Shown one piece after another: positions 1 to 9,408 of a stretch of DNA of 9,408 bases (its first letter is position 1; each line of letters starts with the position of its first letter). This DNA is from an uncultured Collinsella sp. (GTDB lineage: Bacteria; Actinomycetota; Coriobacteriia; Coriobacteriales; Coriobacteriaceae): assembly GCA_958419975.1 (NCBI GenBank), contig CATZIG010000061.1, positions 1 to 9,408 on the forward strand, given 5' to 3'. The translations under genes were made by a program, and so were the position numbers. The notes beneath the pieces are model-generated. The model saw nothing but the letters and a program-made list of their open reading frames with translations, had not been told where the DNA came from and did no database searches.

Positions 1-1404
1 GATGATCTCGAGGTGCAGCTCGCCCATGCCGGCGATGATGGTCTGGCCGGTCTCGTGGTTGGTGGACACCTGGAAGGTCGGGTCCTCCTCGGCGAGCTTG
101 GTCAGAGCCAGGGACATCTTGTCCTGCTCGGCCTTGGTCTTGGGCTCGATGGCAACGTCGATAACAGGCTTAGCGAACTCGATCTTCTCGAGGACGATCT
201 CCTTGCCCTCGGCGCACAGGGTGTCACCGGTGGTGGAGTTCTTGAAGCCGACGCAAGCGACGATGTCGCCGGCAGCGGCGTCGTCACGGTCGATACGCTC
301 GGCAGCGTTCATCTCGAGGATGCGGCCGAGGCGCTCGCGCTGACCGTTGGAAGCGTTGACCACGTAGGAGCCGGACTCGGCACGGCCGGAGTAAACGCGG
401 ACATAGGTGAGCTTACCGACGAACGGGTCGGTCATGATCTTGAAGACCAGACCGGAGAAGGGCTCGTCGAAGGAAGGATGACGCTGGATCTCCTCGCCGG
501 TGTCCGGATCGGTACCGGTGACGGCCTCGACGTCGAGCGGGCTGGGCAGGTAGTCGACGACAGCGTCGAGCAGCTCCTGAACGCCCTTGTTCTTGTAGGC
601 GGAGCCCACGAAGACGAGGTTGAGCTCGTTGGCCAGAACGCCCTTACGCAGAGCCGCCTTGAGCTCCTCGACGGTGAAGTCCTCCTCCATGAGGATCTTC
701 TCCATGAGCTCGTCGTCAAAGCTGGCAGCAGCGTCAAGGAGCTCCTCGCGCTTGGTGGCAGCGATGTCGGCAAACTCAGCCGGGATCTCGTCCATCGGCT
801 CGGGGTAAGTCATACCCTTCTCGTCGGCCTTGAAGTCCCATGCAGTCATGGTGACCAGGTCGATGACGCCCCAGAAGTTGTCCTCGGCGCCCATCGGGAC
901 CTGAGCGGCCACGGCGTTAGCGTCGAGACGATCCTTCATGGTCTCGATAGCGTTGAAGAAGTCAGCGCCCACGCGGTCATACTTATTGATAAAGGCGATG
1001 CGGGGGACGTTGAAGGTAGAAGCCTGACGCCAAACGGTCTCAGACTGGGGCTGAACGCCGGCAACGGCGTCGAAGACGGCAACAGCGCCATCGAGGACGC
1101 GCAGGCAGCGCTCGACCTCGGCGGTGAAGTCAACGTGGCCCGGGGTGTCGATGATCTGGATGCGGTAGTCCTTACCGTCCTTGTTCCAGAAGCACGTGGT
1201 AGCAGCGGAGGTAATGGTTACGCCGCGCTCCTGTTCCTGAACCATCCAGTCCATGGTGGCAGCGCCCTCATGGACCTCACCGATCTTGTGGGTCTTACCG
1301 GTGTAGTAAAGAATACGCTCGGTCGTGGTGGTCTTACCGGCATCGATGTGGGCCATGATGCCGATGTTACGGGTATCGGAAAGCTTGTACTTAGGCTTAG
1401 CCAT
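1..1404 (-). CDS. fusA: Elongation factor G, N-terminal 468 residues (runs off left edge)
   Basis: EF-G is the cytosolic translational GTPase that drives tRNA-mRNA translocation and, with RRF, ribosome recycling. The frame opens at ATG (1404-1402) and stays open to base 1, giving 468 of the roughly 690-700 residues usual for the family; the C-terminal domains are outside the window. The G domain is complete: P-loop AHIDAGKTTTTER at residues 18-30, switch I around RGVTITSAATT (60-70), G3 DTPGH at 86-90, and G4 as NKYD at 140-143 (E. coli has NKMD). The visible end, GMGELHLEII, is the conserved stretch of domain III. It lies 19 bases downstream of rpsG, with an AAGG(A) ribosome binding site in that gap, so it is co-transcribed with rpsL and rpsG. 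Identification is secure from motifs and operon position. Confidence 0.98.
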   Translation of the reverse strand, partial: MAKPKYKLSDTRNIGIMAHIDAGKTTTTERILYYTGKTHKIGEVHEGAATMDWMVQEQERGVTITSAATTCFWNKDGKDYRIQIIDTPGHVDFTAEVERCLRVLDGAVAVFDAVAGVQPQSETVWRQASTFNVPRIAFINKYDRVGADFFNAIETMKDRLDANAVAAQVPMGAEDNFWGVIDLVTMTAWDFKADEKGMTYPEPMDEIPAEFADIAATKREELLDAAASFDDELMEKILMEEDFTVEELKAALRKGVLANELNLVFVGSAYKNKGVQELLDAVVDYLPSPLDVEAVTGTDPDTGEEIQRHPSFDEPFSGLVFKIMTDPFVGKLTYVRVYSGRAESGSYVVNASNGQRERLGRILEMNAAERIDRDDAAAGDIVACVGFKNSTTGDTLCAEGKEIVLEKIEFAKPVIDVAIEPKTKAEQDKMSLALTKLAEEDPTFQVSTNHETGQTIIAGMGELHLEII

Positions 1405-1423
1405 GTTAGTTCCTTACCTTAAC

Positions 1424-1897
1424 TTACCAACGATAGTGAGAGAACGCGCGGTTGGCCTCGGCCATCTTGAAGACGTCCTCACGCTTCTTGACGGAAGCGC
1501 CCAGGCCGTTGGAAGCGTCGAGGATCTCGTTGGCGAGACGCTCGGCCATGGTCTTCTCCTTGCGAGCGCGGGAGAAGTTGACGATCCAACGGATACCCAG
1601 AGCGGTGGAACGACGGGAGTTGACCTCCATCGGGACCTGATAGGTAGCGCCACCGACACGCTTGGGCTTAACCTCGAGCGTGGGCTTGACGTTGTCCATA
1701 GCCTTCTTGAAGGTAGCGAGAGCGTCGCCACCCTCGGACTTCTCGGCAACGATCTCGAAAGCGGTGTAAACGATGCGCTCAGCGGTGGCCTTCTTGCCGT
1801 CAAGAAGGACCTTGTTGATGAGCTGAGTCACCAGGCGGTTGTTGTAAACGGCGTCAGGCTGAACCTCACGACGATTAGCTGCTGCACGACGCGGCAT
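1424..1897 (-). CDS. rpsG: 30S ribosomal protein S7
   Basis: S7 is a primary 16S rRNA-binding protein that nucleates assembly of the 30S head and lines the E/P-site region. The product is 157 residues, matching the usual 156-157. Recognisable S7 blocks are MPRRAAANRREVQPD at the N-terminus, NRLVTQLINKVLLDGKK (residues 20-36), GGATYQVPMEV (82-92), and the C-terminal AEANRAFSHYRW. The ATG start is fixed by an excellent AAGGAG sequence seven bases upstream. It sits between rpsL (73-base spacer) and fusA (19-base spacer). In E. coli, S7 represses the str operon by binding the rpsL-rpsG spacer; a hairpin is present in the same spacer here, but its role is only inferred. No oddities in the protein. 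Confidence 0.98.
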   Translation of the reverse strand: MPRRAAANRREVQPDAVYNNRLVTQLINKVLLDGKKATAERIVYTAFEIVAEKSEGGDALATFKKAMDNVKPTLEVKPKRVGGATYQVPMEVNSRRSTALGIRWIVNFSRARKEKTMAERLANEILDASNGLGASVKKREDVFKMAEANRAFSHYRW

Positions 1898-1921
1898 GTG
1901 AAATCTCCTTAAGTGTCTACC

Positions 1922-1941
1922 GTGCGGCGCTTAGGCGGCAC
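1922..1941 (-). promoter_or_regulatory. Hairpin in the rpsL-rpsG spacer, candidate S7 autoregulation site
   Basis: In the minus-strand RNA the 20 bases form a hairpin of four pairs, one C-C mismatch and two more pairs, closing a six-base loop (CTAAGC). It lies between the rpsL stop and the rpsG ribosome binding site. In E. coli the equivalent spacer is the target through which S7 represses its own translation. The position matches; the E. coli sequence and fold are not obviously conserved here, so the function is an inference. It has no T-run and is not a terminator. Confidence 0.3.
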
Positions 1942-1970
1942 ACGGCGAAAGTATCAAAACGTTATCTGGC

Positions 1971-2348
1971 TTATTTAGCCTTGGGGCGCTTAGCACCGTA
2001 CTTGGAACGGGCCTGCATACGGTTCTGGACCGGAGCAGCGTCGTAGGCGCCACGGATGACGTGATAACGGACACCAGGGAGGTCACGGACACGACCGCCG
2101 CGGACGAGCACGATGGAGTGCTCCTGCAGGTTGTGGCCCTCACCCGGGATGTAAGCAGTAACTTCGATGCCGTTGACGAGGCGAACACGGGCAACCTTAC
2201 GAAGAGCCGAGTTCGGCTTCTTGGGGCTCGTGGTGAAGACGCGGGTGCACACGCCGCGCTTCTGGGAGTTGTGCTGCAGGGCAGCGTTCTTGGACTTCTT
2301 GGGCACGGAACGACGGCCCTGGCGAACCAGCTGGTTAATAGTAGGCAA
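1971..2348 (-). CDS. rpsL: 30S ribosomal protein S12, with Arg at position 88 and a TTG start
   Basis: S12 sits at the decoding centre of the 30S subunit and controls fidelity; it is the classic streptomycin-resistance protein. The 125-residue product has the family's usual length and signatures: QKRGVCTRVFTTSPKKPNSALRK split over residues 29-51 (K43 wild-type), GEGHNLQEHS (69-78), and DLPGVRYH starting at 89. Position 88, Lys in E. coli, Thermus and M. tuberculosis, is Arg (codon CGT at 2087-2085). The start is TTG (2348-2346): no ATG or GTG lies nearby in frame, the N-terminus aligns with S12 proteins, and AAGGAG (2360-2355) is six bases upstream. It is first in the rpsL-rpsG-fusA unit, with its own promoter about 90 bases upstream of the start. 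Confidence 0.98.
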   Translation of the reverse strand: MPTINQLVRQGRRSVPKKSKNAALQHNSQKRGVCTRVFTTSPKKPNSALRKVARVRLVNGIEVTAYIPGEGHNLQEHSIVLVRGGRVRDLPGVRYHVIRGAYDAAPVQNRMQARSKYGAKRPKAK

Positions 2349-2354
2349 AGCGTA

Positions 2355-2360
2355 CTCCTT
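2355..2360 (-). promoter_or_regulatory. Ribosome binding site that fixes the TTG start of rpsL
   Basis: AAGGAG on the minus strand, followed by six bases and then TTG. It is the only strong Shine-Dalgarno match near the S12 N-terminus and decides the non-ATG start. Confidence 0.85.
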
Positions 2361-2404
2361 CTCGAATGATTCCAGCTTTCTGTAAAGTGCAACGGCTTGA
2401 ATCG

Positions 2405-2422
2405 AGGGGTCAGCATCCCCCT
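2405..2422 (-). promoter_or_regulatory. Small hairpin in the rpsL leader
   Basis: AGGGG (2422-2418) pairs with CCCCT (2409-2405) around an eight-base loop in the predicted 5' untranslated RNA of rpsL. It lies between the predicted start of transcription (around 2435) and the ribosome binding site. There is no T-run, so it is not a terminator. A stabilising or regulatory role is possible but unproven. Confidence 0.25.
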
Positions 2423-2441
2423 ACGAAACACGCAGTTCGAT

Positions 2442-2470
2442 AGGATACGTGGCGTTAGCTGTGCCGTCAA
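2442..2470 (-). promoter_or_regulatory. Housekeeping (sigma-70/SigA type) promoter of rpsL-rpsG-fusA
   Basis: The minus strand reads TTGACG (2470-2465), exactly 17 bases, then TATCCT (2447-2442): five of six matches to the -35 consensus and four of six to the -10, at optimal spacing. Transcription would begin near 2435, leaving a leader of about 87 bases before rpsL. The existence of this promoter fits the terminators that isolate rpsL from rpoC and from the sigma cassette. Confidence 0.75.
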
Positions 2471-2523
2471 CAGACCACGCCGCCGGGCGTATCCCAAAAT
2501 GAGCATATTTCCGCAAAGCCTAC

Positions 2524-2585
2524 ACAAAAGGAATCCCCTTCGGTGCGCGGGGGCGGATTCCCGGTCCGGGCGGCCCGGGAATCCG
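2524..2585 (-). promoter_or_regulatory. Mutually exclusive GC-rich hairpins, attenuator-like
   Basis: An 11-base perfect inverted repeat (2554-2564 with 2575-2585, 10-base loop) shares its inner arm with a second possible stem. GGAATCC at 2561-2555 on the minus strand can pair either with the upstream arm at 2584-2578 or with the downstream GGATTCC at 2536-2530. The downstream copy is followed at once by TTTTGTG, so the second pairing resembles a weak intrinsic terminator and the first its competitor. The element lies upstream of the main rpsL promoter, so it would act on transcripts arriving from further upstream. Alternatively it is a simple palindromic operator or a remnant repeat. Confidence 0.35.
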
Positions 2586-2609
2586 ACGTGCTCGTCGGGG
2601 CAACGTTCC
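2585..2609 (-). promoter_or_regulatory. ECF-type promoter candidate upstream of rpsL
   Basis: The minus strand carries GGAAC (2609-2605), 16 bases, then CGTC (2588-2585). This is the classic -35/-10 pattern recognised by many actinobacterial and other ECF sigma factors, and it points at rpsL. The -35 abuts the end of the 42-base repeat. The adjacent ECF sigma gene has a related but not identical promoter of its own (TGAAAC, 17 bases, CGTA), so recognition by that sigma is uncertain. A chance match in GC-rich DNA remains possible. Confidence 0.35.
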
Positions 2610-2650
2610 CTGCCAAAAAGGGACAGGTTTATTTTGGTCGGTTTTATCTG
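2609..2650 (+). repeat. 42-base palindromic intergenic repeat, copy 1
   Basis: The element starts CCTGCCAAAA and ends GGTTTTATCTG. Its first 33 bases form an imperfect hairpin in which CCTGCCAAAA faces TTTTGGTCGG across a 13-base loop, with one mismatch and one G-T wobble. It matches 37 of 42 bases of a second copy at 4395-4436, which lies in the opposite orientation on the other side of the sigma/anti-sigma genes. No transposase is present, so it resembles a REP or MITE-type repeat. Read on the minus strand it spells QNKPVPFWQ, which creates spurious peptide similarity. Confidence 0.8.
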
Positions 2651-2723
2651 GGGAAACGTCGCGCTCCAGCGGTAATCTGCTCTCATCTGTCGCATGGAAA
2701 TCGGCGGCGTTTCCATTTAACGC

Positions 2724-2756
2724 AAAAGAGGCCGCTTCCCCTAGTAGGAAGCGGCC
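2724..2756 (-). terminator. Intrinsic terminator of the anti-sigma gene
   Basis: A perfect 10-base-pair GC-rich stem (GGCCGCTTCC with its complement, 2747-2756 and 2730-2739) with a seven-base loop begins seven bases after the stop codon. It is followed on the minus strand by TCTTTT. The T-run is short but the stem is strong. It would separate the sigma cassette from rpsL. Confidence 0.8.
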
Positions 2757-2763
2757 CCAAATC

Positions 2764-3840
2764 TTACAAATAGACGATGGTAAAGGGTACTTCTGTTTCG
2801 GTCTCTCCTGTTGACGTGCACCTCGTGCCCTCAAGCGTTACTGAGACCACTTGGTCGACATCAATCAACTTCGTTGGCACCCAGATGTTCTCTCCGCTAT
2901 TGCGCGCATAAGAAAAATATAAGTTGAACACCCCTGCGTCGTCATCTTCGATAGTCTGCTCCGATCCATCCTTGTAGCTGACGGTCAGCTTATTATCAAC
3001 TGCTTCATAGCCCAGATCATCGATGTGCGTCTGGATGGAAAACGGGCTAATCTCAAGAGTCGAGTCATCGGAGCGGAGTTCCTTTGTATCGACGTACGCT
3101 CCAACGCTAAACTCGGGCGTCGATGCCTCGAACGGCTTCGCATCCTCGCCTTCGCCCTCGGTCCACGAGATATTCCAGGTGACCGCATGTTGAAAACCTC
3201 GCTCGCGATCCATAGAAGCAAAGTACATCGTGCCATTAATGACAGTATCGCTTGATGTGTCCTTATCAATGGTGCAGCGTGTGTCAGCCCATTCCTCGCC
3301 GAACTTCATATCGGGCGTGCCGATGCCCTGTTCTTCTTCACCATAAAGAACAAGTTCGCCGATCTCTGCTGCCGGCTTGTAGCAGTTAACTCCATTTGGA
3401 TTGGACAACGTAAACGTCACGGCGCCGCAGCCGTTTTGATCGATAGCCATCTCATGGATATCGAGCGTATAACCGTTACCCTCGACGGACAGATTAACCT
3501 TCTGGACTGCACCCTCCAGGCTTTGGGGCGCGATACCATCACCAAACTCTCTGGTGTAGGTGTATTTAGTCCCCGATGAGCCACCGTTGGTCCAGGTAAT
3601 GGAATCCCCATTGCCGTGGTTTCCCCAGGCTGAGGCAAAATAGCCGGAATTGACAACGGCGTAGGCGACCCCTCCGGTCGCCAGCACTCCGGCAAGGCAT
3701 CCGATCACGGCAACATACAGAGGCTTCGCGTGACCCTTTCGGCGAAGCGGCTCACCAGCAGCGGCATAAAGAACACGGTCAGCAAGATCGCTATCGGCTT
3801 GGACGGACTCGAAGGCCTGCTTGATTTGATTGGATTTCAC
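2764..3840 (-). CDS. Single-pass membrane protein, putative anti-sigma factor (DUF4179/RsgI-like arrangement)
   Basis: The 358-residue product has a short basic cytoplasmic N-terminus (1-38), one membrane segment at about 40-63 (rich in Val, Ala, Gly), and a large extracytoplasmic domain of about 290 residues with a beta-rich look and Cys at 138, 153, 189 and 341. This layout, directly after an ECF sigma gene, is the usual anti-sigma arrangement: the N-terminus would hold the sigma at the membrane and the outer domain would sense a signal. I see no zinc-binding HxxxCxxC motif, so it is not a ZAS-type anti-sigma. The start is GTG (3840-3838), fixed by AGGAGG six bases upstream. The gene overlaps the end of the sigma gene by 50 bases, implying translational coupling. 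Family assignment to DUF4179 rests on architecture and recall, not on a search. Confidence 0.8.
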   Translation of the reverse strand: MKSNQIKQAFESVQADSDLADRVLYAAAGEPLRRKGHAKPLYVAVIGCLAGVLATGGVAYAVVNSGYFASAWGNHGNGDSITWTNGGSSGTKYTYTREFGDGIAPQSLEGAVQKVNLSVEGNGYTLDIHEMAIDQNGCGAVTFTLSNPNGVNCYKPAAEIGELVLYGEEEQGIGTPDMKFGEEWADTRCTIDKDTSSDTVINGTMYFASMDRERGFQHAVTWNISWTEGEGEDAKPFEASTPEFSVGAYVDTKELRSDDSTLEISPFSIQTHIDDLGYEAVDNKLTVSYKDGSEQTIEDDDAGVFNLYFSYARNSGENIWVPTKLIDVDQVVSVTLEGTRCTSTGETETEVPFTIVYL

Positions 3841-4309
3841 GGTCGCCCTCCTCTAGGATGAACTTGAGTTTCGATCTGCCGCGAGCTAAACGCGTTCGAA
3901 CGGTCGCGGCTGGTACATGCAACAACTCGGCAATCTCTGAGGTCGAAAAGCCCAGATAGTAATAGAGCACGATGGGGACACGGAATCGCTCCGGAAGTCG
4001 CATAACGTCTGACAGGACCGCCTTGGTCTCATCCTGCGCCGCCGAAAGCGAATCGGCCAGGTTCTCAATATCCTCCACACGCCTCCATGGCTTTCGAAAG
4101 AGCGATTTACATTCATTGATCGTGACCCGGATAAGCCAGCGGCGAAGATGTTCCCAACTTTCAAAGTTTCCATCGCTTTTAAGCAACTTAAGAAAGACGT
4201 CTTGGGCAACATCATCAGCATCGGCGCGATCGCGCAGATACGTCAATGCGATTCGAAACACAACATCTCGGTGATCTTCGACCGCCTGTCTAAATGTTTG
4301 TTCTTCCAT
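3791..4309 (-). CDS. ECF-family RNA polymerase sigma factor
   Basis: The product has 172 residues, typical for a two-domain ECF sigma. Region 2 spans about residues 10-75, including RDRADADDVAQDVFLKLL (26-43, core binding) and WEHLRRWLIRVTINECKSL (52-70, -10 recognition). A short acidic linker follows, then region 4 at about 105-152 with LPERFRVPIVLYYYLGFS (105-122) and the helix-turn-helix TSEIAELLHVPAATVRTRLA (123-142). The ATG at 4309 is preceded by GGGAGGTGAT, a near-perfect anti-Shine-Dalgarno match, five bases away. A longer in-frame start at 4411 would lie upstream of the gene's own promoter and is rejected. The next gene, encoding its putative anti-sigma, starts inside its last 50 bases. 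Base composition is visibly less GC-rich than in rpoC. The signal it answers to cannot be read from the sequence. Confidence 0.95.
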   Translation of the reverse strand: MEEQTFRQAVEDHRDVVFRIALTYLRDRADADDVAQDVFLKLLKSDGNFESWEHLRRWLIRVTINECKSLFRKPWRRVEDIENLADSLSAAQDETKAVLSDVMRLPERFRVPIVLYYYLGFSTSEIAELLHVPAATVRTRLARGRSKLKFILEEGDREIQSNQAGLRVRPSR

Positions 4310-4310
4310 A

Positions 4311-4320
4311 ATCACCTCCC
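4311..4320 (-). promoter_or_regulatory. Very strong ribosome binding site of the sigma gene
   Basis: The minus strand reads GGGAGGTGAT, then one base, then ATG. The match to the 16S rRNA 3' end is nearly complete, and it fixes the start at 4309. Confidence 0.85.
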
Positions 4321-4359
4321 GGTGACGGTAATGATCCTTGATGAGGTCCTCACCATAGA

Positions 4360-4386
4360 TACGCTCTTGCCGGACGAAATGTTTCA
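4360..4386 (-). promoter_or_regulatory. ECF-type promoter of the sigma/anti-sigma operon, probably autoregulated
   Basis: The minus strand has TGAAAC (4386-4381), 17 bases, then CGTA (4363-4360). This is the pattern of sigma-W/sigma-M-type ECF promoters of Bacillus (TGAAAC, 16-17 bases, CGTA or CGTC). It sits about 50 bases upstream of the sigma start codon, where ECF genes usually carry the promoter they themselves recognise. No equally good housekeeping promoter was seen in the gap. Confidence 0.65.
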
Positions 4387-4394
4387 AATTCAAG

Positions 4395-4436
4395 CAGGAA
4401 AAACCTACCAAAATAAACCTATCCCCTTTTGGCAGG
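4395..4436 (-). repeat. 42-base palindromic intergenic repeat, copy 2 (inverted relative to copy 1)
   Basis: Read on the minus strand it begins CCTGCCAAAA and differs from copy 1 (2609-2650) at only five of 42 positions. Its arms CCTGCCAAAA and TTTTGGTAGG pair over ten positions with a single G-T wobble, so this copy is a better hairpin than copy 1. It lies directly between the rpoC terminator and the ECF promoter of the sigma gene. Confidence 0.8.
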
Positions 4437-4447
4437 TTTTCTTCAAC

Positions 4448-4484
4448 AAAAAAGACCCGCTCCCCTGTTGGGAAACGGGTCTTT
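4448..4484 (-). terminator. Intrinsic terminator of the rpoB-rpoC unit
   Basis: In minus-strand RNA, AAAGACCCG (4484-4476) pairs with CGGGTCTTT (4459-4451). The stem is extended inside by six further pairs that use two G-U wobbles, with a four-base loop (AACA), and the RNA ends in six T. The wobbles make the hairpin favourable only in the minus-strand transcript. It starts 26 bases after the rpoC stop codon. Confidence 0.9.
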
Positions 4485-4510
4485 GGAAGGGAGGTTAACG
4501 TACTAGGAAA

Positions 4511-8986
<4,476 letters not shown>

Positions 8987-8992
8987 AGTCAA

Positions 8993-9408
<416 letters not shown>

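Larger units (their letters stand above)
2349..2763. other. Intergenic control region between the sigma cassette and rpsL
   Basis: This stretch of just over 400 bases holds no convincing gene on either strand. Reading in the direction of transcription (right to left), it contains the terminator of the anti-sigma gene, a short stretch with a 7-base inverted repeat (2694-2700 with 2710-2716), a 42-base palindromic repeat, an ECF-like promoter candidate, a set of GC-rich competing hairpins, a housekeeping promoter, and an rpsL leader with a small hairpin. The open frames that cross it run through these control elements and lack supporting ribosome binding sites. Confidence 0.8.

Noticed and set aside
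976..987. NKYD in place of NKMD in the EF-G G4 motif
   Set aside because: The N-K-x-D guanine-recognition residues are intact and the third position is tolerant, so I do not read this as functional divergence.
13..1422. Plus-strand open frame of 469 codons
   Set aside because: It is the antisense shadow of fusA, produced by GC-rich codon bias. It has no ribosome binding site, and its product is a low-complexity Leu/Gly/Val/Asp-rich string.
1931..2716. Minus-strand open frame of 261 codons across rpsL and its upstream region
   Set aside because: It is in a different frame from rpsL, runs through the promoter and hairpins, and reads as Ser/Arg/Thr-rich nonsense where it overlaps rpsL.
2694..2716. 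Seven-base inverted repeat ATGGAAA/TTTCCAT
   Set aside because: Short, with a nine-base loop and no T-run or second copy. It could easily be chance.
2397..2834. Small open frames in the rpsL upstream region, including one spelling DQNKPVPFWQ
   Set aside because: They cross the terminator, the repeat and the promoters, and lack ribosome binding sites. The recurring peptide comes from the palindromic repeat.
4310..4411. Upstream in-frame start for the sigma gene at 4411
   Set aside because: It would lie upstream of the ECF promoter (4386-4360) and add 34 residues that are not part of region 2. The ATG at 4309 has a near-perfect ribosome binding site.
4148..4498. Plus-strand open frame spanning the sigma promoter and the rpoC terminator
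   Set aside because: It runs through the terminator, repeat and promoter on the opposite strand, and has no recognisable product.
8987..8992. TTG at 8992 as the rpoC start
   Set aside because: AAGGAG would be only three bases away, too close. The GTG at 8986 has nine-base spacing and loses no conserved residues. The difference is two residues either way.

Overview
The window looks like chromosomal core sequence from a high-GC actinobacterium, most likely class Coriobacteriia (Collinsella or Olsenella-like). That placement is an inference from the protein sequences and gene order, not from a search. Every supported gene lies on the minus strand, so transcription runs from the right edge to the left edge. 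The order is rpoB (3' end only), rpoC, an ECF sigma factor, its putative membrane anti-sigma partner, rpsL, rpsG and fusA (5' two thirds only).

Region by region. At 8993-9408 is the C-terminus of RNA polymerase beta, with a long acidic tail. At 4511-8986 is the whole of beta', about 1491 residues. It carries a C-terminal extension holding a gap-free look-alike of the alpha-subunit C-terminal domain. A strong intrinsic terminator (4448-4484) closes the rpoBC unit. From 4436 to 2609 an ECF sigma/anti-sigma cassette is inserted. It has its own ECF-type promoter and its own terminator, and it is bracketed by two inverted copies of a 42-base palindromic repeat. Between 2349 and 2608 lie a good housekeeping promoter for rpsL, an ECF-like promoter candidate, and a set of competing GC-rich hairpins. 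rpsL, rpsG and fusA then follow as a compact ribosomal/translation operon.

How the genes work together. rpoB and rpoC encode the catalytic core of RNA polymerase. rpsL and rpsG (S12, S7) and fusA (EF-G) make decoding-centre and head proteins of the 30S subunit and the translocase. In many Gram-positive genomes these two blocks are contiguous. Here a signal-responsive sigma/anti-sigma pair sits in the joint and appears autoregulated.

Most notable: (1) the alpha-CTD-like module fused to beta', keeping most of the residues that contact UP-element DNA in E. coli alpha; (2) unusual residues in the bridge helix and trigger loop of beta'; (3) the repeat-bounded sigma cassette; (4) Arg at S12 position 88, a position where K-to-R gives streptomycin resistance elsewhere.
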